Of a stretch of DNA of 64,000 nucleotides, positions 25,580-36,949 are shown piece by piece (positions within the stretch are counted from its first letter, which is position 1; each line of letters opens with the position of its first letter). The notes under the pieces are model-generated. The model had not been told where the DNA came from. It ran no database searches and worked only from the letters and a program-made list of their open reading frames with translations. A program made the position numbers and the translations under genes. The stretch is from Malania oleifera. Its lineage: Eukaryota; Streptophyta; Magnoliopsida; Santalales; Ximeniaceae. The stretch is from the NCBI RefSeq assembly GCF_029873635.1, contig NC_080422.1, forward strand, positions 8,463,764-8,527,763, read 5' to 3'.

Positions 25580-27516
25580 TGATTACGCACCGAAACTGCG
25601 TAATTGGACGTTTAACTCAAGCTTTACGGTTTATATTTTTAATTAAAAAAATTATTCAATATTTTAATAAAATGCCAAAATCATCATTCTTGAACTTTAT
25701 GGCACTATTTATGAAGTTTTGGTAATCTTTTGTCATAGGCAAAATTCCCGGGAATCAAAACCGATACTTGTTCGTATTTCATGCATAACTTTTCCGTCTA
25801 AGTTTTGATTGAGACGATTCAAATTTTTGGAGAAAGAGGAAAGGATTATCTACAACTTTCATGTTTTGAGTTTTATGAGATACGGGCTCTAGAAGAGTCA
25901 AATTTGCAACGAACAGAGAACAAAAGAAAATGAAAAAAAAAAAAATAATAATTGGGTCATTGATGTGACCCGGCCATGCATGGCCGGGTCGGGTTGTCCA
26001 CGCTGGATCCTAGGGCACCCAGCTCCCCCTTTAAATCCCCTTCTTTTTCTCCTATTCTGGTGTGCCCTGCGCACCACTCTTCTCCTCTCTTCTTCTTCTT
26101 CTTCTTCTTTAATTTTTTTTCCATCTTGACTCTCTTCTCAGCTTTCTCTCTATCTATCTCGTTCTCGTTTCCTCTTCTCCTTCCAATGTATTCCTCTGTT
26201 CCTCTTCTTCTTCTAGCAACACATCTCTCTCTTTGCTTCCTCTCCCTTTGGTTCTCTGTTTAGCCACCAACCTCTGCACAGCTAGCTCCAACACCAGCAT
26301 AGCAAGCCTCCTCTCAGACAGCAGACCATAGCAGTCTTCCTCAGCCCTCTGCACAGCAGCCACCACAGCAGAGCATAGCAGTCCTTCTCGGCAATTTCCA
26401 GCAGGCTTCTCGGCCCATTTACAGCTGCTGCAACAGCCCACGAAGCAGAATACCAGCAAGTAGCAGTAGGTCCTCTACAACTTGCTGCAATTTTCCAGCT
26501 GCCACGCCAAAACAAGCAGACCCGAGAGCCTCCACCAGGTGTTCCTCCAAACAGTAGCCCCCTGCTGCTATACCAGCTACCTGCTGCAACTCCATCACAG
26601 CACGGCTAGGACTCCACCCGAGGCTCCCTCTGTTTTCTCTTCTCTCTCTCTCTCTCTCTCTCTTCTTTTCTTTTCATCCGTTTAATTTCAATTGTAACTG
26701 AATGTTTTGTTTTTTTTATTTAGTTAGTTATTAAATTCTTAAAGAGTTTATTTGAATATTTGTTCAAGTGGTTTTAATTTCTTTTGAAGTTTAATTCTCT
26801 TTTTATTTACTTATCTTGTTTTTAATTCGAGTTATTATTATATTTAAATTAGTGGCTTTTTATCGTTCTTTCAATTTAAATTCCGTTTTACTTCTTGAAA
26901 AATAGTAATAAAGAAAAAGGAAAAAATTATAAAATATAAAAAAAAAAGAAAAAAAGAAAAAAAGTGTTCTTGTTTTGAAGTTTTTCCAAAAATCTAGTCT
27001 TTTTGTTGAAACTCGATTTAGTTAGGTTCCGTCTTGTTAAAGTTCATGTTTTCATATTGTCTCAATATTTTTTAAGCGTTTAAAATACTAAATTTTGGTT
27101 TAAGTTCTTGAATTGTTAAAACTCCGATTTTTAGTGTGTGCTTGAAATTGATTGAGTTTCCATTGCATATGTTAATTCCTTATTTGTAGTTGCCATCTTT
27201 AATAATGCATGTTTAGGTATTTCATTAAGTAGACTAGGATTTTCATACTTGTTTTTTTTTTTTTAAATTTAGTGAATGTTAGTTTTAGGGTTTTTAAATT
27301 ACGTGCCATTTAATTCATCAAAAGTGAAATTGAACAATCTTGAAAAACCTGAATCTGAACTGAGTTCAGTATAATTTTGTTTTCGATTGGACGAACGTGA
27401 AATTGAGATTAAAATGCATTCCCTGAGGAGACGATCTAGCCCTTGGGCTTAATATTACACGACGTAACTCCTATACTTAGGATAGCTTTCGAGTTGCTCA
27501 TTTTTCGAGTGAGTCA
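25580..27516 (+). repeat. 3' LTR of the Athila-like element
   Basis: 1937 bp, nearly identical in length and sequence to 20129-22064. It ends CGAGTGAGTCA and is followed directly by the resumed Tekay LTR. Confidence 0.85.
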
Positions 27517-28109
27517 GAAGGTGAGGACCCTGATAAGTATTAGTTGTAGTCATACCAGGTTGCATAACGTATTAGAGCAAAGGGGAGGTACTTGTATAGG
27601 TGTGTAATCTCCCTTATCCTCGGGAACTTTCGCTGATAAATAATTGTGTGTGTGTATGTGTGAGTATTGTTGGAGAATGATTTTATTACTTTGGTTAATT
27701 TAAAACTGATGATATTTTGTATACATTAAAACTCATATTGGTCACACACTGATATTAACTTAATCTGCCTTACTGAAAAGTGTCTCACCCTGATATACAA
27801 ATCATTTTTTAGGACCATCTCAAGATCGAGCTTCGTGAGCTTTAGGGTGGGGTGATAGCGAGTTTTTCTGAGTGTATGTAAGAACTATAATGTTTTTCAG
27901 TTATGTTTTATGTTCCCGGATGTGTGTTATGGTCTGTAATATGGATATTTGAATACCTTTGTTTATAAAGGTAGTTTAGAACTCTGGTAATGTATTTCGG
28001 AGAATGTATCATTTATTTTCGCTGCATTTATATAATGAATATGATATCAAGAACACAAACGTCACTAAAGTAGCACCCCAGGCCCCACGTGGCGGGTCGG
28101 GGCATTATA
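27517..28109 (+). repeat. 3' LTR of the Tekay-type element, right part
   Basis: Continues the 5' LTR match from about 13425 to 14012: CCTGATAAGTATTAG, a TG run, CTTACTGAAAAGTGTCTCACCC and the end CCCACGTGGCGGGTCGGGGC, then ATTATA. It completes the element split at 20128. Confidence 0.85.
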
Positions 28110-28339
28110 TGACTTCCATTCCACGTCTTTATGGAAATAGCTTAGCTTCTGAAAATTATCCTCAAACACGCACACTTCGACGCAAACATGAGTTCGATCA
28201 CGCGGCCTCTGTGACAACCCGAATAATAATGGGATTTAAATAATATAGAGGAAATGAAATGGAAACAGTAAAAGAAGGGGGAAGTCAAGACATCGCACTT
28301 TGGAAGAAATAACCAAAGGAAATTATCAAGGCCTTGTCA

Positions 28340-28520
28340 ACGAACACAGGGGATTCGTCGACGAGGGTATAAGAGGACCTCGTCGACGAAGGCAAGATTC
28401 GTCGACAAGGAAATACCAAGAGAGGTTTTGGGCAGTCTGAATTTCGCCAACGAGAAGTGGGTTTCGTCAACAAAATTATTAAAGGAGTCGTCAACGAGAT
28501 GACGTGTCTTGTTGACGAAT
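28340..28520. repeat. Array of CGTCGACG-type palindromes in the solo LTR
   Basis: Motifs ATTCGTCGACGAGG, CCTCGTCGACGAAGG, ATTCGTCGACAAGG, TTTCGTCAACAAA, GTCGTCAACGAG and TTGTTGACGAATCC occur about eight times, spaced 18-45 bp. The underlying consensus is the palindrome TTCGTCGACGAA. It lies about 130-310 bp from the LTR start, before a CT-rich tract, possibly in the promoter part of the LTR. Confidence 0.8.
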
Positions 28521-29233
28521 CCAGTCTTATAAATATCAAAAACTCAAATTATACGTCAAAATTAAGGAAAAATCTCACTCTCTCTCTCTCTCCCTATTGT
28601 TTCTCTCTCTTCTCTTTTCGATTCCGGTTCCATTGCTTGCCGGATCGATGATCCGAAGCCATCACGATGCTCCTGGAGAAGTTCTCTCCATATCTGCCAA
28701 AGTGGATCGTCAGTGGAGCTGAGTTGAAAATCATCTCTGAGTTGAGGTACGACTTTTTAAGCCAAATTTGGTCTTACGATAGTTATAGGAAAGGGTATAC
28801 ACGTGAAAAATACTAAAGTTTAGTACTGGAAGTTTTCATTTTCAGGGTATTGAGTAGGAAATCATACGCATGTGAGACTAAAGTTTATAAGGGCTTTTCT
28901 TAGTAATCAAGTAAGAGAATAAACTAAAGCAGTTATTTTTCCACACAAACTACCATTATTTCTCAGCAAATTGATTTTCAGAAAAACATGTATTATATAT
29001 GAATATTATTGAGTAAATGTATATTGGAAAAATACTGCTATATACAGGAATTACGATTTTAGATGAAACGCATGATTTAATTCAGCATTGTGTGGAATGA
29101 GTATTATTTTTCGTGGAAAATATTATGTTACGACAATTTTACGAATAAGCATGTTTTCAGGAATTACGTAATAATGCAGTATATGATGATTTTGAAATAC
29201 ACGATAATTGATTTATTTTCAAAATGATATGTA

Positions 29234-29429
29234 TGAAATGTTTGAAACGAGACCGTATTTATGAAATGTTTGGCATGAGGCCATATTTATGAAATGTTCG
29301 GCACGAGGCCATAATTATGAAATGTTCGGCACGAGGCCGTAATTATGAAATATTCAGCATGAAGCCGTAATTATGAAATTTTTGACACGAAATCGTAATT
29401 ATGAAATGTTCGACGCGAGGCAGTATTTA
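29234..29429 (+). repeat. 28-bp tandem repeat, seven copies
   Basis: Unit TGAAATGTTCGGCACGAGGC plus CGTAATTA, seven imperfect copies in the middle of the solo LTR. Confidence 0.85.
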
Positions 29430-30341
29430 TGAAATTATGAAAAATGTTATAATACCATGCATTATATGTTATCAGAACTCTGATATTAGATAAGTTTAGT
29501 TTTAGGAGCTCGATACCGTAGCTATATAGATTAGATATCTATGTTCAGACTTGTGCTAACCACCCCACGAGGGAGTGAGAGATGGATAGTTGATGTGACT
29601 TTCAGTGTAGAGTTGTAGACGTCCACCTAGCTGTCCGGACTAGGATGTGGCGGTCCATCGTACTTACAGACATTTTTGACTCGGCAGTGGTCGGCCAGCC
29701 ATTTTCAGGTCCCGCCTTCGAGCTGCACAACCCGTCATGGGGGGTAATACATGACATCAGCTAGTTATTCATCCTAGGTATGTTTTCAGAATTATCAGAT
29801 ATAACAGACGATTTATGAATGATATGAGTTACTAAAACAATATTAAAGTATATGATGATTGAGTATGTTATGACGAATGTTTACGGATATACGAAATGTA
29901 TTGTATATGTATAACTGGATTATATATTCATGTTGTCATACAACTGCATTTAGTTTATTTTCCCTTACTGAGATGTGTCTCACCCCTGAACTTAATTAAA
30001 TTTTCAGGAGACCCTGAGAGACCGGCGAATCATGGCCACCGTTGAGTGAGTTGAGCTTCCCTGCTAGAAGGGTAAGCTTTGATATAGGATTATGAGATTT
30101 TTGTTGTAAGATCCTAGGTCTATTTTGATGTTTTGAAGATTGTATTCAAATAATGTATTTTGGGAATGTAGTAGACTCTGGTATTATGTAATTACTGGTT
30201 GATGGATGTAATTTATTTTTACTGCTGCTTAAGTTTCCGCTGTTTATGTTAGGCTATCCCCACTACCCACAGGTTCGGGTTGATATTATTATTATTATTT
30301 ATGTTTATTATGTGATAAGTTAAGCAGGTCGTCACAGCCTC

Positions 30342-31530
30342 AAACAAATACGTGCATGACTTCACATATGTTTTTAATTTCAATTTTAATTTCCAAAATT
30401 TTCCTGCAATATTAAAACACGAATGGCCGTAAATTTATGACAAAAATAGTATATTTATCTTGAGATTATAGAATGAGCTCGACGTCAAATATATTAGACA
30501 TAATTGGGCATTTAATTAGAATTATAATCATGAATGCATGATTTTAAATGCATAATTACACAACTTTGACAAGTAATCATACCACTTACGAATACATTTG
30601 GAAATCCTTACCTTACACACAAATTATATAACATAAATCATATAATCATAAAACATAAAACAAATATTTATAATGATAACCACACATTGAAATTATAAAA
30701 TATGAACCATATAATCATAAACCATAAAACATGTATTTAATAATGATGATAACACACAAATTACACTTCGGACAACCAAAATTTGTAAATAAAACTACAC
30801 GACGAAAAACGCTCATCGAAACATACTAATGTTTGTTAAAGTAATGGTATGAATGGCTGATTTGGGGGACAACGATACGAAACACTTCAAACTCAGCAAG
30901 GTCTTAGTATGAATAGCTAATTAGGAGATGACAGTATGGAATACCTCAATCTTAGTAAGTGTTTGTTATGAATAGATGATTAGGCGACGACGGTACAAAA
31001 TGCCTTAATCACAGCAAGTGTTTGCTATGAATGGCTTATTGGGGGACGGAGGAATGAAACGCCTCAATCTCAGCAAAGGTTTAATATGTATGAACTGAAA
31101 AAGAAATATGTGCTATGAAATTGTATAGGTATGAGCATAGTTTAAAATTGTTATTTCATTTAAGTTAATTAAGGGTTGAATCATGTGTATATTTAAAACT
31201 CATTTGCCACACACTGATAGTAATCTATTCCGTCTTATAGAGAAGTGTCTCACCCCATGATTATCCAATATTTTTCAAATGCCTCGTGGAGTATAACAAT
31301 GATCAGAGTAACACAGTAAAGCGTGGGTGGGATAGAAGGTCTTGTTTAGATTTGTTAATATTTTATTTGTATTCTGATGAGTTCAGAGCATTATTGTGAT
31401 ATCCATTATTTGATAAGTTTAGATCTTTAATGTGATATTGGGATAGATTAGTACTCTAGTAATTAGCATTTGAGGACTTCCGCTGTCATTATCAATGATT
31501 ATTATAATATGAAATATTTAGGTTATTACA
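30342..31530 (+). repeat. LTR end of a further Gypsy element
   Basis: Ends GGTTATTACA at 31530 and is followed by AGTGGTATCAGAGAAA, a tRNA-Met-type PBS. It includes GAGAAGTGTCTCACCCC at 31239-31255, the block shared with other Tekay-like LTRs. The start of the LTR is unclear; the solo LTR at 28210 is inserted in or beside it. Only about 60 bp of internal region survive before the next repeat. Confidence 0.65.
30850..31087 (+). repeat. 59-60-bp tandem repeat, four copies
   Basis: Four imperfect units starting TGAATGGCTGATTNGGGGGA and containing CCTCAATCTCAGCAAG lie head to tail in the LTR. Confidence 0.8.
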
Positions 31531-31532
31531 AG

Positions 31533-31546
31533 TGGTATCAGAGAAA
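31533..31546 (+). other. Primer-binding site (tRNA-Met type)
   Basis: TGGTATCAGAGAAA two bases after the LTR end; a near match to the initiator tRNA-Met complement. Confidence 0.65.
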
Positions 31547-31589
31547 TTTGAACGAATTTTTTTGGGCCACTGCAGTATATGAGTGTAAA

Positions 31590-32315
31590 TACATGCTCTA
31601 ACCTTTTTCATGAAACTTTTCAAGCAAAATGTATATCAATGGATATATGCTTGAGGCTTACTTTAATACCCCCAAACTTTTCTCCAAAAATTTTTTCCAA
31701 ATAAAAGAATAGGAGAAGTTAGGGTTTTCTTTCTAAATGACTGACCTTTGAAATATAAAAACATAAGTAGGCTCTCAAGCAGTATAAATATATGCTCAAG
31801 CCATACTTGGATGACAAAGAAAAATTCTCCAAAAATAATTTTTCAAGGGAAGAGTATGGGAGAAATTTGATCTTTGAAAACATGATAATATAAAAGACAA
31901 GGCCTTCAAGCAATGCACATATAAAAGATGATATATGCTCAAGCCTTATCAAATAAAATCCGCAAAAATATTTTTCCCAAAAATGATTTTCAAGAAGAGT
32001 AGGAGAAAATAGAAATTTAAAGCATAAAAGGGGTATAAAACAAGAGGGGGAATAAAAAAATGTTAACATAAATTTCAAGGTGATTCTCCAACCTTCTCCA
32101 AGTGTTTTAGGTCCCTATTTACAGGCAAAAACAAAATCTAGCTGTTAACTGACCATTGGACATAAAAATATTATTTTCTTTTTAATTTTCTAGCCATTAT
32201 TTGCCAAGAAATTCAAAATCCCAATTGGTCTGGTCTACTAGGACAAGGTCCGGTCGATTGGCCCTATGGCGATTTCCATTTTACTGAGCATTGGTCTACC
32301 GAGCTCAAGGTCCGG
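31590..32315 (-). repeat. Old reverse-oriented LTR, left half, split by the 23-kb Copia element
   Basis: Holds about three degenerate repeats of roughly 140 bp (TATATGCTCAAGCCTT and TTCTCCAAAAATA cores), then decayed GGTCGAYYGG-like motifs at 32225-32315. It joins directly to 55317-55922 once the 23-kb insertion is removed. On the minus strand the combined LTR begins TGTTGAGTTTTTTAGTC at 55922, a typical Copia LTR start. The far end near 31600 is not clear. Confidence 0.5.
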
Positions 32316-33874
32316 TGTTGACCTTATAGGTCACACCCTGGTTTTGATAATGACAAATACGATTCTATTTAATTCATATCTAGTTCATGTGGGCAGGTTC
32401 ATATTAGCATGTCTTCAGTGACACGTGAAAAGTTCAAAGACTTGAAGACAATTTCATACTCTTAATTGTAATAGTTTTTTAAATGAAATTTGTCTGTAAT
32501 AGTAATTAGGATTTTCGGTTTGTAATAAGCTCACACACATCACATGCATGATTTAATTTGCAAGCTCAAACCGATCCATAGAAAGACCTTAGGATGAACC
32601 TTCGGTCGACCGACACCGGACTTTTTCGGTGATCTCAAATTGGACCCCAAGTGACCTTAGGACACTCACCTTTGCACTTGTATGTAATAGGCACTTGAAT
32701 AGGGTTTATATGTTGCAAGAAGGGACCGAAATGCACACTTGGTGCACTTTCGGTCGACCGGCCAACTCAGTTCAATTTGGCCCGGTCGACCGAAACCGTT
32801 CCGGGTCAACTATTTGACCCAGGCTCTGTCGACTGAGCCCTTATAGGTCATTTGACCTCTGTCGACCGAACCACCTGGGAGTCAACAGTTTGACCTCCCG
32901 GTCGACCGACCAGATATGTACTCCAACTACCTGGTCGACCGAGGGGTCTTGGGAGGATTCCCAACGGTTTGGTCGACCGAGCTATGCAGTTCAAAAAGGC
33001 CCCGGTCGACCGAACCTCAGAGTTTTGGAAAATCGCCCTTGCCCGGTCGACCGACCACTCAGTTCAAAATGCCCCTGGTCGACCGAGCCACTTGAGTCCT
33101 GGTCGACCGAACCACTTTTGGTCGACCGGACCTCTCGGGTTGTTCCCATTTTTACTGTGGTTAATATTTTTCTAAATAGGGTTAAAATGTCTTAAACATC
33201 ATTAAACTTTTCTAAAAATACCCTATAGGTCCCCAACGGTCATATTTTCTCCCTTGCCTATATATACAAGTTCATTTGAGAAAATTAATATGAGATTAGC
33301 CACCTTGATTAGGGAAGAATTCTCTGAAAAATAAAAACCCTATACTACTCATTTTATTACTCAAACCACTCATACTTGCCTTCTAACATTGCCTACATAT
33401 TTTGTAAGTTGATTGAGTGTTTTGTTTAATAGGTTTGCTCTCCTCATGCTATTTGTTTGATGTGATTTTCTTGAGAGCCAAACCTTAGGATTCTTAGGAG
33501 GCTTTTGCTAATAAGCATTTCCTAAGAAAACCTTGTTAGATCTTCTAAGCTTGCATCTTCATTGCAAGATCTTAAGAAGAGGGTATTTTCATTTTGGTTG
33601 CAAAAATATTTTCAAATATCTATTATGTTTTTATCTTGAAAATATTTGATGAGATATTTGTTAGTGTGATAAAATCTTTGTTGCAATATTCTTTCACTCA
33701 TATATTATTTGCTGAATACAAAGATTACACGTCTTTTGCAAACCAAGCATATACATCGTATAATACATACATGCTTGAGATATCTTAATGATTGAAATAC
33801 ATAAGACTTGACATCTTTGTGTGAAACTATTTGTTGAATATCTTGTGATACAAAGATTATTTGTTTGACACTCT
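32316..33874 (+). repeat. 5' LTR of the SIRE-like element, left part
   Basis: Starts with the terminal TGTTGACC and includes a CATGCATG segment, the GGTCGACC palindrome array and a TATATATA promoter-like site near 33259. It ends at the TSD of the inserted Ogre-like element (ACTCT, 33870-33874). It matches 53084-54642 almost base for base. Confidence 0.9.
32600..33140. repeat. GGTCGACC palindrome array in the 5' LTR
   Basis: About 13 copies of GGTCGACCGA or close variants (SalI core GTCGAC), in runs such as CCGGTCGACCGAACC, at 18-147 bp spacing. Intervening text is partly repeated (ACTCAGTTCAAAATG, CCCTGGTCGACC). The array lies upstream of the TATATATA box at 33259, so it may serve as an LTR enhancer region. 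Confidence 0.9.
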
Positions 33875-34068
33875 TGTAGACACTCTATTTTTGCCCTAAC
33901 CAAATAGAACAAAGGAGTCTCTTCTCATTATATTATTATTATTATTACCTTATTTTTATTATTATTATTTTCTTATAATTATTTGTATTATTTATTATTG
34001 TTCATTACTAGTATTATAATTAGTGTTACCTTACTATTATTTTGGGTATATTTTTTAATTTTTATTTA

Positions 34069-34111
<43 letters not shown>

Positions 34112-34257
34112 TTCCTATATTATTAGTACTTTACTATTATTTTGCTAGTATTTTTATCATTATTATTATTACTAGTACTTTTATTATCTTTATTTTATTT
34201 TTACTTTACTATAATTATTTTTGTTTTCCATTTATTTTATTGTTATTATTTTTTATA

Positions 34258-34296
<39 letters not shown>

Positions 34297-35634
34297 TTTT
34301 TTTATTATTACTCTATTTTTATTAGTATTATTATTATTATTATTATTATTTTACTGATAATATCTTTATTATTTTTATTCTTACCATAATTATTTATTAT
34401 TATTTACTATTAATAGTAGTATTATCTTTATTATTATTATCTTATGGATACTTATATTATTATGATAATTATTATTATTATTATTATTATTATTTCCTTT
34501 TTCATTATTACCATAAGAATAAAAGAATAAAAAAAAGAAAAAGAAAATCAAAAAAGGGAAGTTGTTTTAGGGTTTTTGAGATTTTTTTATATAATGGCAA
34601 AGAGGGGACAGCCAAGGGGGGGGGGGGGGGGCAGCGCACAGCCGCAGCAGCACAGACGGAGCGCGCAGGGAAACCAAAATTTTTTTTTTCTATTCTCCTT
34701 CTTCTTCTTCTTCTTCCCGGAGACCATATGCTCTCATTCTCCTCTCCATCTCACTTCACCAGCAGCCTCCCTCTCGTTTTCTTTCTTTCCCAGCCATAGC
34801 AGCAGCCCCCCTGGAATCCCCATCCTCGCCTCTCGTTTTCTCACTCGCCGTTGCTGCTCACGACTGCGACACCACGCAGCAGCAGCCCAGTTGCAGTCAA
34901 CCATACCAGCAGACCCGAGAGGCTCTCTGCACCTCCGTAAGCTCCACCGGCCTCTCTTATCCCGGAGCTCCCTGCCTCTCTGCTGTATATACACACACAT
35001 ACTGCACACACACACAGCACACACACACTGCACACACACACACACAGCACACACGCAGCACACACACTGCACACACACACACAGCACACACAGAAACGCA
35101 CACACACAGACACACACACACAGCACACACACTGCACACACACACAGCACACACACTGTCACACACATGAATTTTGTTTTATTTTTATTTACTTGTTTAT
35201 TTATTTATTTTACATCTTTATTTGTTTTGCAATATTTGAGACACTAACATTGTTGCTTACTTTTGCAGGCACATATACATGTCTATATATATATACATAT
35301 ACATGTAAAGCTTAATTTTTTTTATATACATTTAATTGGGTTTATATATATACATATATTGGTTTTATTTTAAGTCTTAAAGCTCAAGTTTTTTTTTTTT
35401 TTTTCTCTTTTCTCTTATTTGCATGTGGGTATGTATTAAAATAATATCTATTGTGGTATTTTGTGTGTGTATATTAATATAATACTTGTTGTAGCTTTTA
35501 GTTAAATATTTGCATATAGGCTATGTGTATATATGTATATTAATACATTATTTGCTGTAATATTTAGCTAATGTTTATATCTAGGCTATTTATGTGTGTA
35601 TGTTGATATAATATTTATGGTAGTATTTAGTTAA

Positions 35635-35674
<40 letters not shown>

Positions 35675-36927
35675 TTTGCTAGTTTTGGTTTGTCCTAATA
35701 TCTAATGTCTTGATTTTTGTTTTTTTTTTCTTTGCGTATGCAGGTACATAGGTTTTTATAATTTTTATAATCATTTTAATTTTTGATATGCAGGGTAAGT
35801 TTTGATTGTATTATTCATATAAGTTAATTTTCTTGAGTGCGGAATTTTTATAGTCGGAACTTGTCTAGATATTTAAAGTTTAATTTCATTTTATTCGTTG
35901 GATTGTTAATATTATTGTTGCATGTTTAATACGTAGCTAGAATAGTTATTGTAATTATTTACTTAATCCATATGTTTAGGGCTATTTAGGGTTTTCATGG
36001 TTGATGCATGTTCAATTTTAATTACTTAGGGTTTTCTTTATGTGTTATCTATACTCATATTAACATTTTCTGATATTTAGTATTCGGATTCTAATATTTT
36101 ATCATGTTTACATATAAAGGTATCAATCATTATGGTAAGTTTAGTGTTTTGGTATATATTTTGCTATTATATTTAGTATGATATTGTTTATAATATTATG
36201 GTATAATTATTATTTAGTTTCACTTATTGAGGCATTTTTTTTATAGATGGTATTACCTTGTATAGTATCTTGAGTGTTTTAATATATACATATGCTATTT
36301 TATTGCCTATTTTGAAAGTTGTAATATTTTAACAGATATGCTTATTATCATTACTATTTTTATATGCATTGTGATAATTTAATATTTTAACTTATTATCT
36401 TATTAATATATAGTAAAACCTCCCATAATAGTATTTTCCTATAAAAATTTTATATACAATTTCAAAATTTGGGAGCGTATTTTCTTAGATATTTTATTGA
36501 TTTTTAATCCCTATGATTTTATTGCGGGGGTATGAGCCTTCAGGCATCACGTACCCTAAGCTCTGAGGGAATATATATATATGTATATATTTATTTATGT
36601 ATTTATTTTTTACATGTATTTATAAATTCATAAAAAGGAGTAATTTAAAGAATTATTAGATTAACTTAGGGATAATTTCAAATTAATTAGGTACCGTTTG
36701 TAAGAACGGGCGCGTAGGGGGTGCTCGTACCTTCCCCTCGCGTAACCGAACTCCCGGCCCCAACTCTGGTAATGTAGACCGATTCTACCCCTAACGGGGT
36801 AGTAATCATGTGTTCTAACCGCACTAAAGGTTAGTGGCGACTCCGATATTCCATGTTTTTCCTTGAAAATAAAAATAATTTTTAATTTCGCCGCCCGGGG
36901 CACACGCGCTCCCGGGACGTCGCGACA
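33875..36927 (+). repeat. 5' LTR of the Ogre-like element
   Basis: 3053 bp. Contains several (TTA)n runs (34073-34110, 34258-34296, 34328-34351, 35637-35672), a G run at 34615-34632, a CAGC-rich segment, a CA-rich microsatellite (34990-35165) and the conserved Ogre-like tail with AACGGGGTAGTAATCATGTG and GGTTAGTGGCGACTCC. Confidence 0.88.
34990..35165 (+). repeat. (CA)n-type microsatellite with CAGCACA interruptions
   Basis: ACACACAGCACACACACTGC-like repeats; the homologous tract in the 3' LTR (45365-45515) is shorter. ORFs read from it (His-Thr or Cys-Val rich) are artefacts. Confidence 0.9.
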
Positions 36928-36930
36928 GCT

Positions 36931-36949
36931 TGGCGACTCCGCTAGGGAC
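36931..36949 (+). other. Primer-binding site, Tat/Ogre type
   Basis: TGGCGACTCCGCTAGGGAC three bases after the 5' LTR. It resembles the tRNA-Arg-type PBS known for Ogre elements; the tRNA assignment is from memory. Confidence 0.7.

Larger units (their letters stand above)
20129..27516 (+). mobile_element. Non-autonomous Athila-like Gypsy element (gag only), nested in the Tekay 3' LTR
   Basis: 7388 bp with two closely similar LTRs (20129-22064 and 25580-27516), an Athila-type PBS, one gag frame, a long noncoding 3' region and a GGGGGG-rich PPT. Flanks are GAAGA on the left and GAAGG on the right, a TSD with one mismatch, and the host LTR is continuous across it. No protease, RT or integrase is present, so it would depend on proteins from another element (a TR-GAG type). 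The similar LTRs suggest a more recent insertion than its host. Confidence 0.85.
11632..28109 (+). mobile_element. Degenerate Tekay/Del-type Ty3/Gypsy retrotransposon, interrupted by a nested element
   Basis: Element with 5' LTR 11632-14012, tRNA-Met-type PBS, gag, protease, RT, RNase H, truncated integrase, polypurine tract (PPT), and a 3' LTR starting at 18261. The 3' LTR is split by an Athila-like insertion (20129-27516) and ends at 28109. LTRs begin TGTRACRCCCTAG and end CATTAYA. No matching 5-bp TSD was seen (TCACG before, TGACT after), so one edge may have been altered or the TSD has decayed. Coding frames carry many stops and the LTRs have diverged visibly, so it is an old inactive copy. 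Order protease-RT-RNase H-integrase places it in Ty3/Gypsy. Confidence 0.85.
28210..30336 (+). mobile_element. Solo LTR of a Gypsy element with perfect TSD
   Basis: 2127 bp from TGTGACAACCCGAAT to GCAGGTCGTCACA, flanked by GCCTC at 28205-28209 and 30337-30341. No internal region or partner LTR is adjacent, so it is a solo LTR left by LTR-LTR recombination. It shares CTTACTGAGATGTGTCTCACCC (29964-29985) and the CTGCACAACCCGTCATG block with the Tekay-type LTRs, which supports a Tekay/Del-like origin. Confidence 0.85.

Noticed and set aside
11627..28114. Perfect TSD for the Tekay-type element
   Set aside because: Left flank TCACG and right flank TGACT do not match; boundaries rest on LTR homology and PBS/PPT only.
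31719..32078. 119-codon hydrophobic minus-strand ORF
   Set aside because: Lies in degenerate 140-bp repeats of the old LTR; Phe/Leu/Tyr-rich by composition only.
32890..33195. 101-codon ORF with PGRPN/VDRP repeats (also 53658-53963)
   Set aside because: It is the GGTCGACC array read as protein; noncoding LTR.
34042..34389. Tyr/Ile-rich ORFs in TTA runs (also 44362-44760)
   Set aside because: Low-complexity translation of trinucleotide microsatellites inside LTRs.
34734..35168. Cys-Val-rich ORFs on the minus strand and His-Thr-rich ORFs on the plus strand (also 45215-45519)
   Set aside because: Translation of a CA microsatellite in the Ogre-like LTRs.
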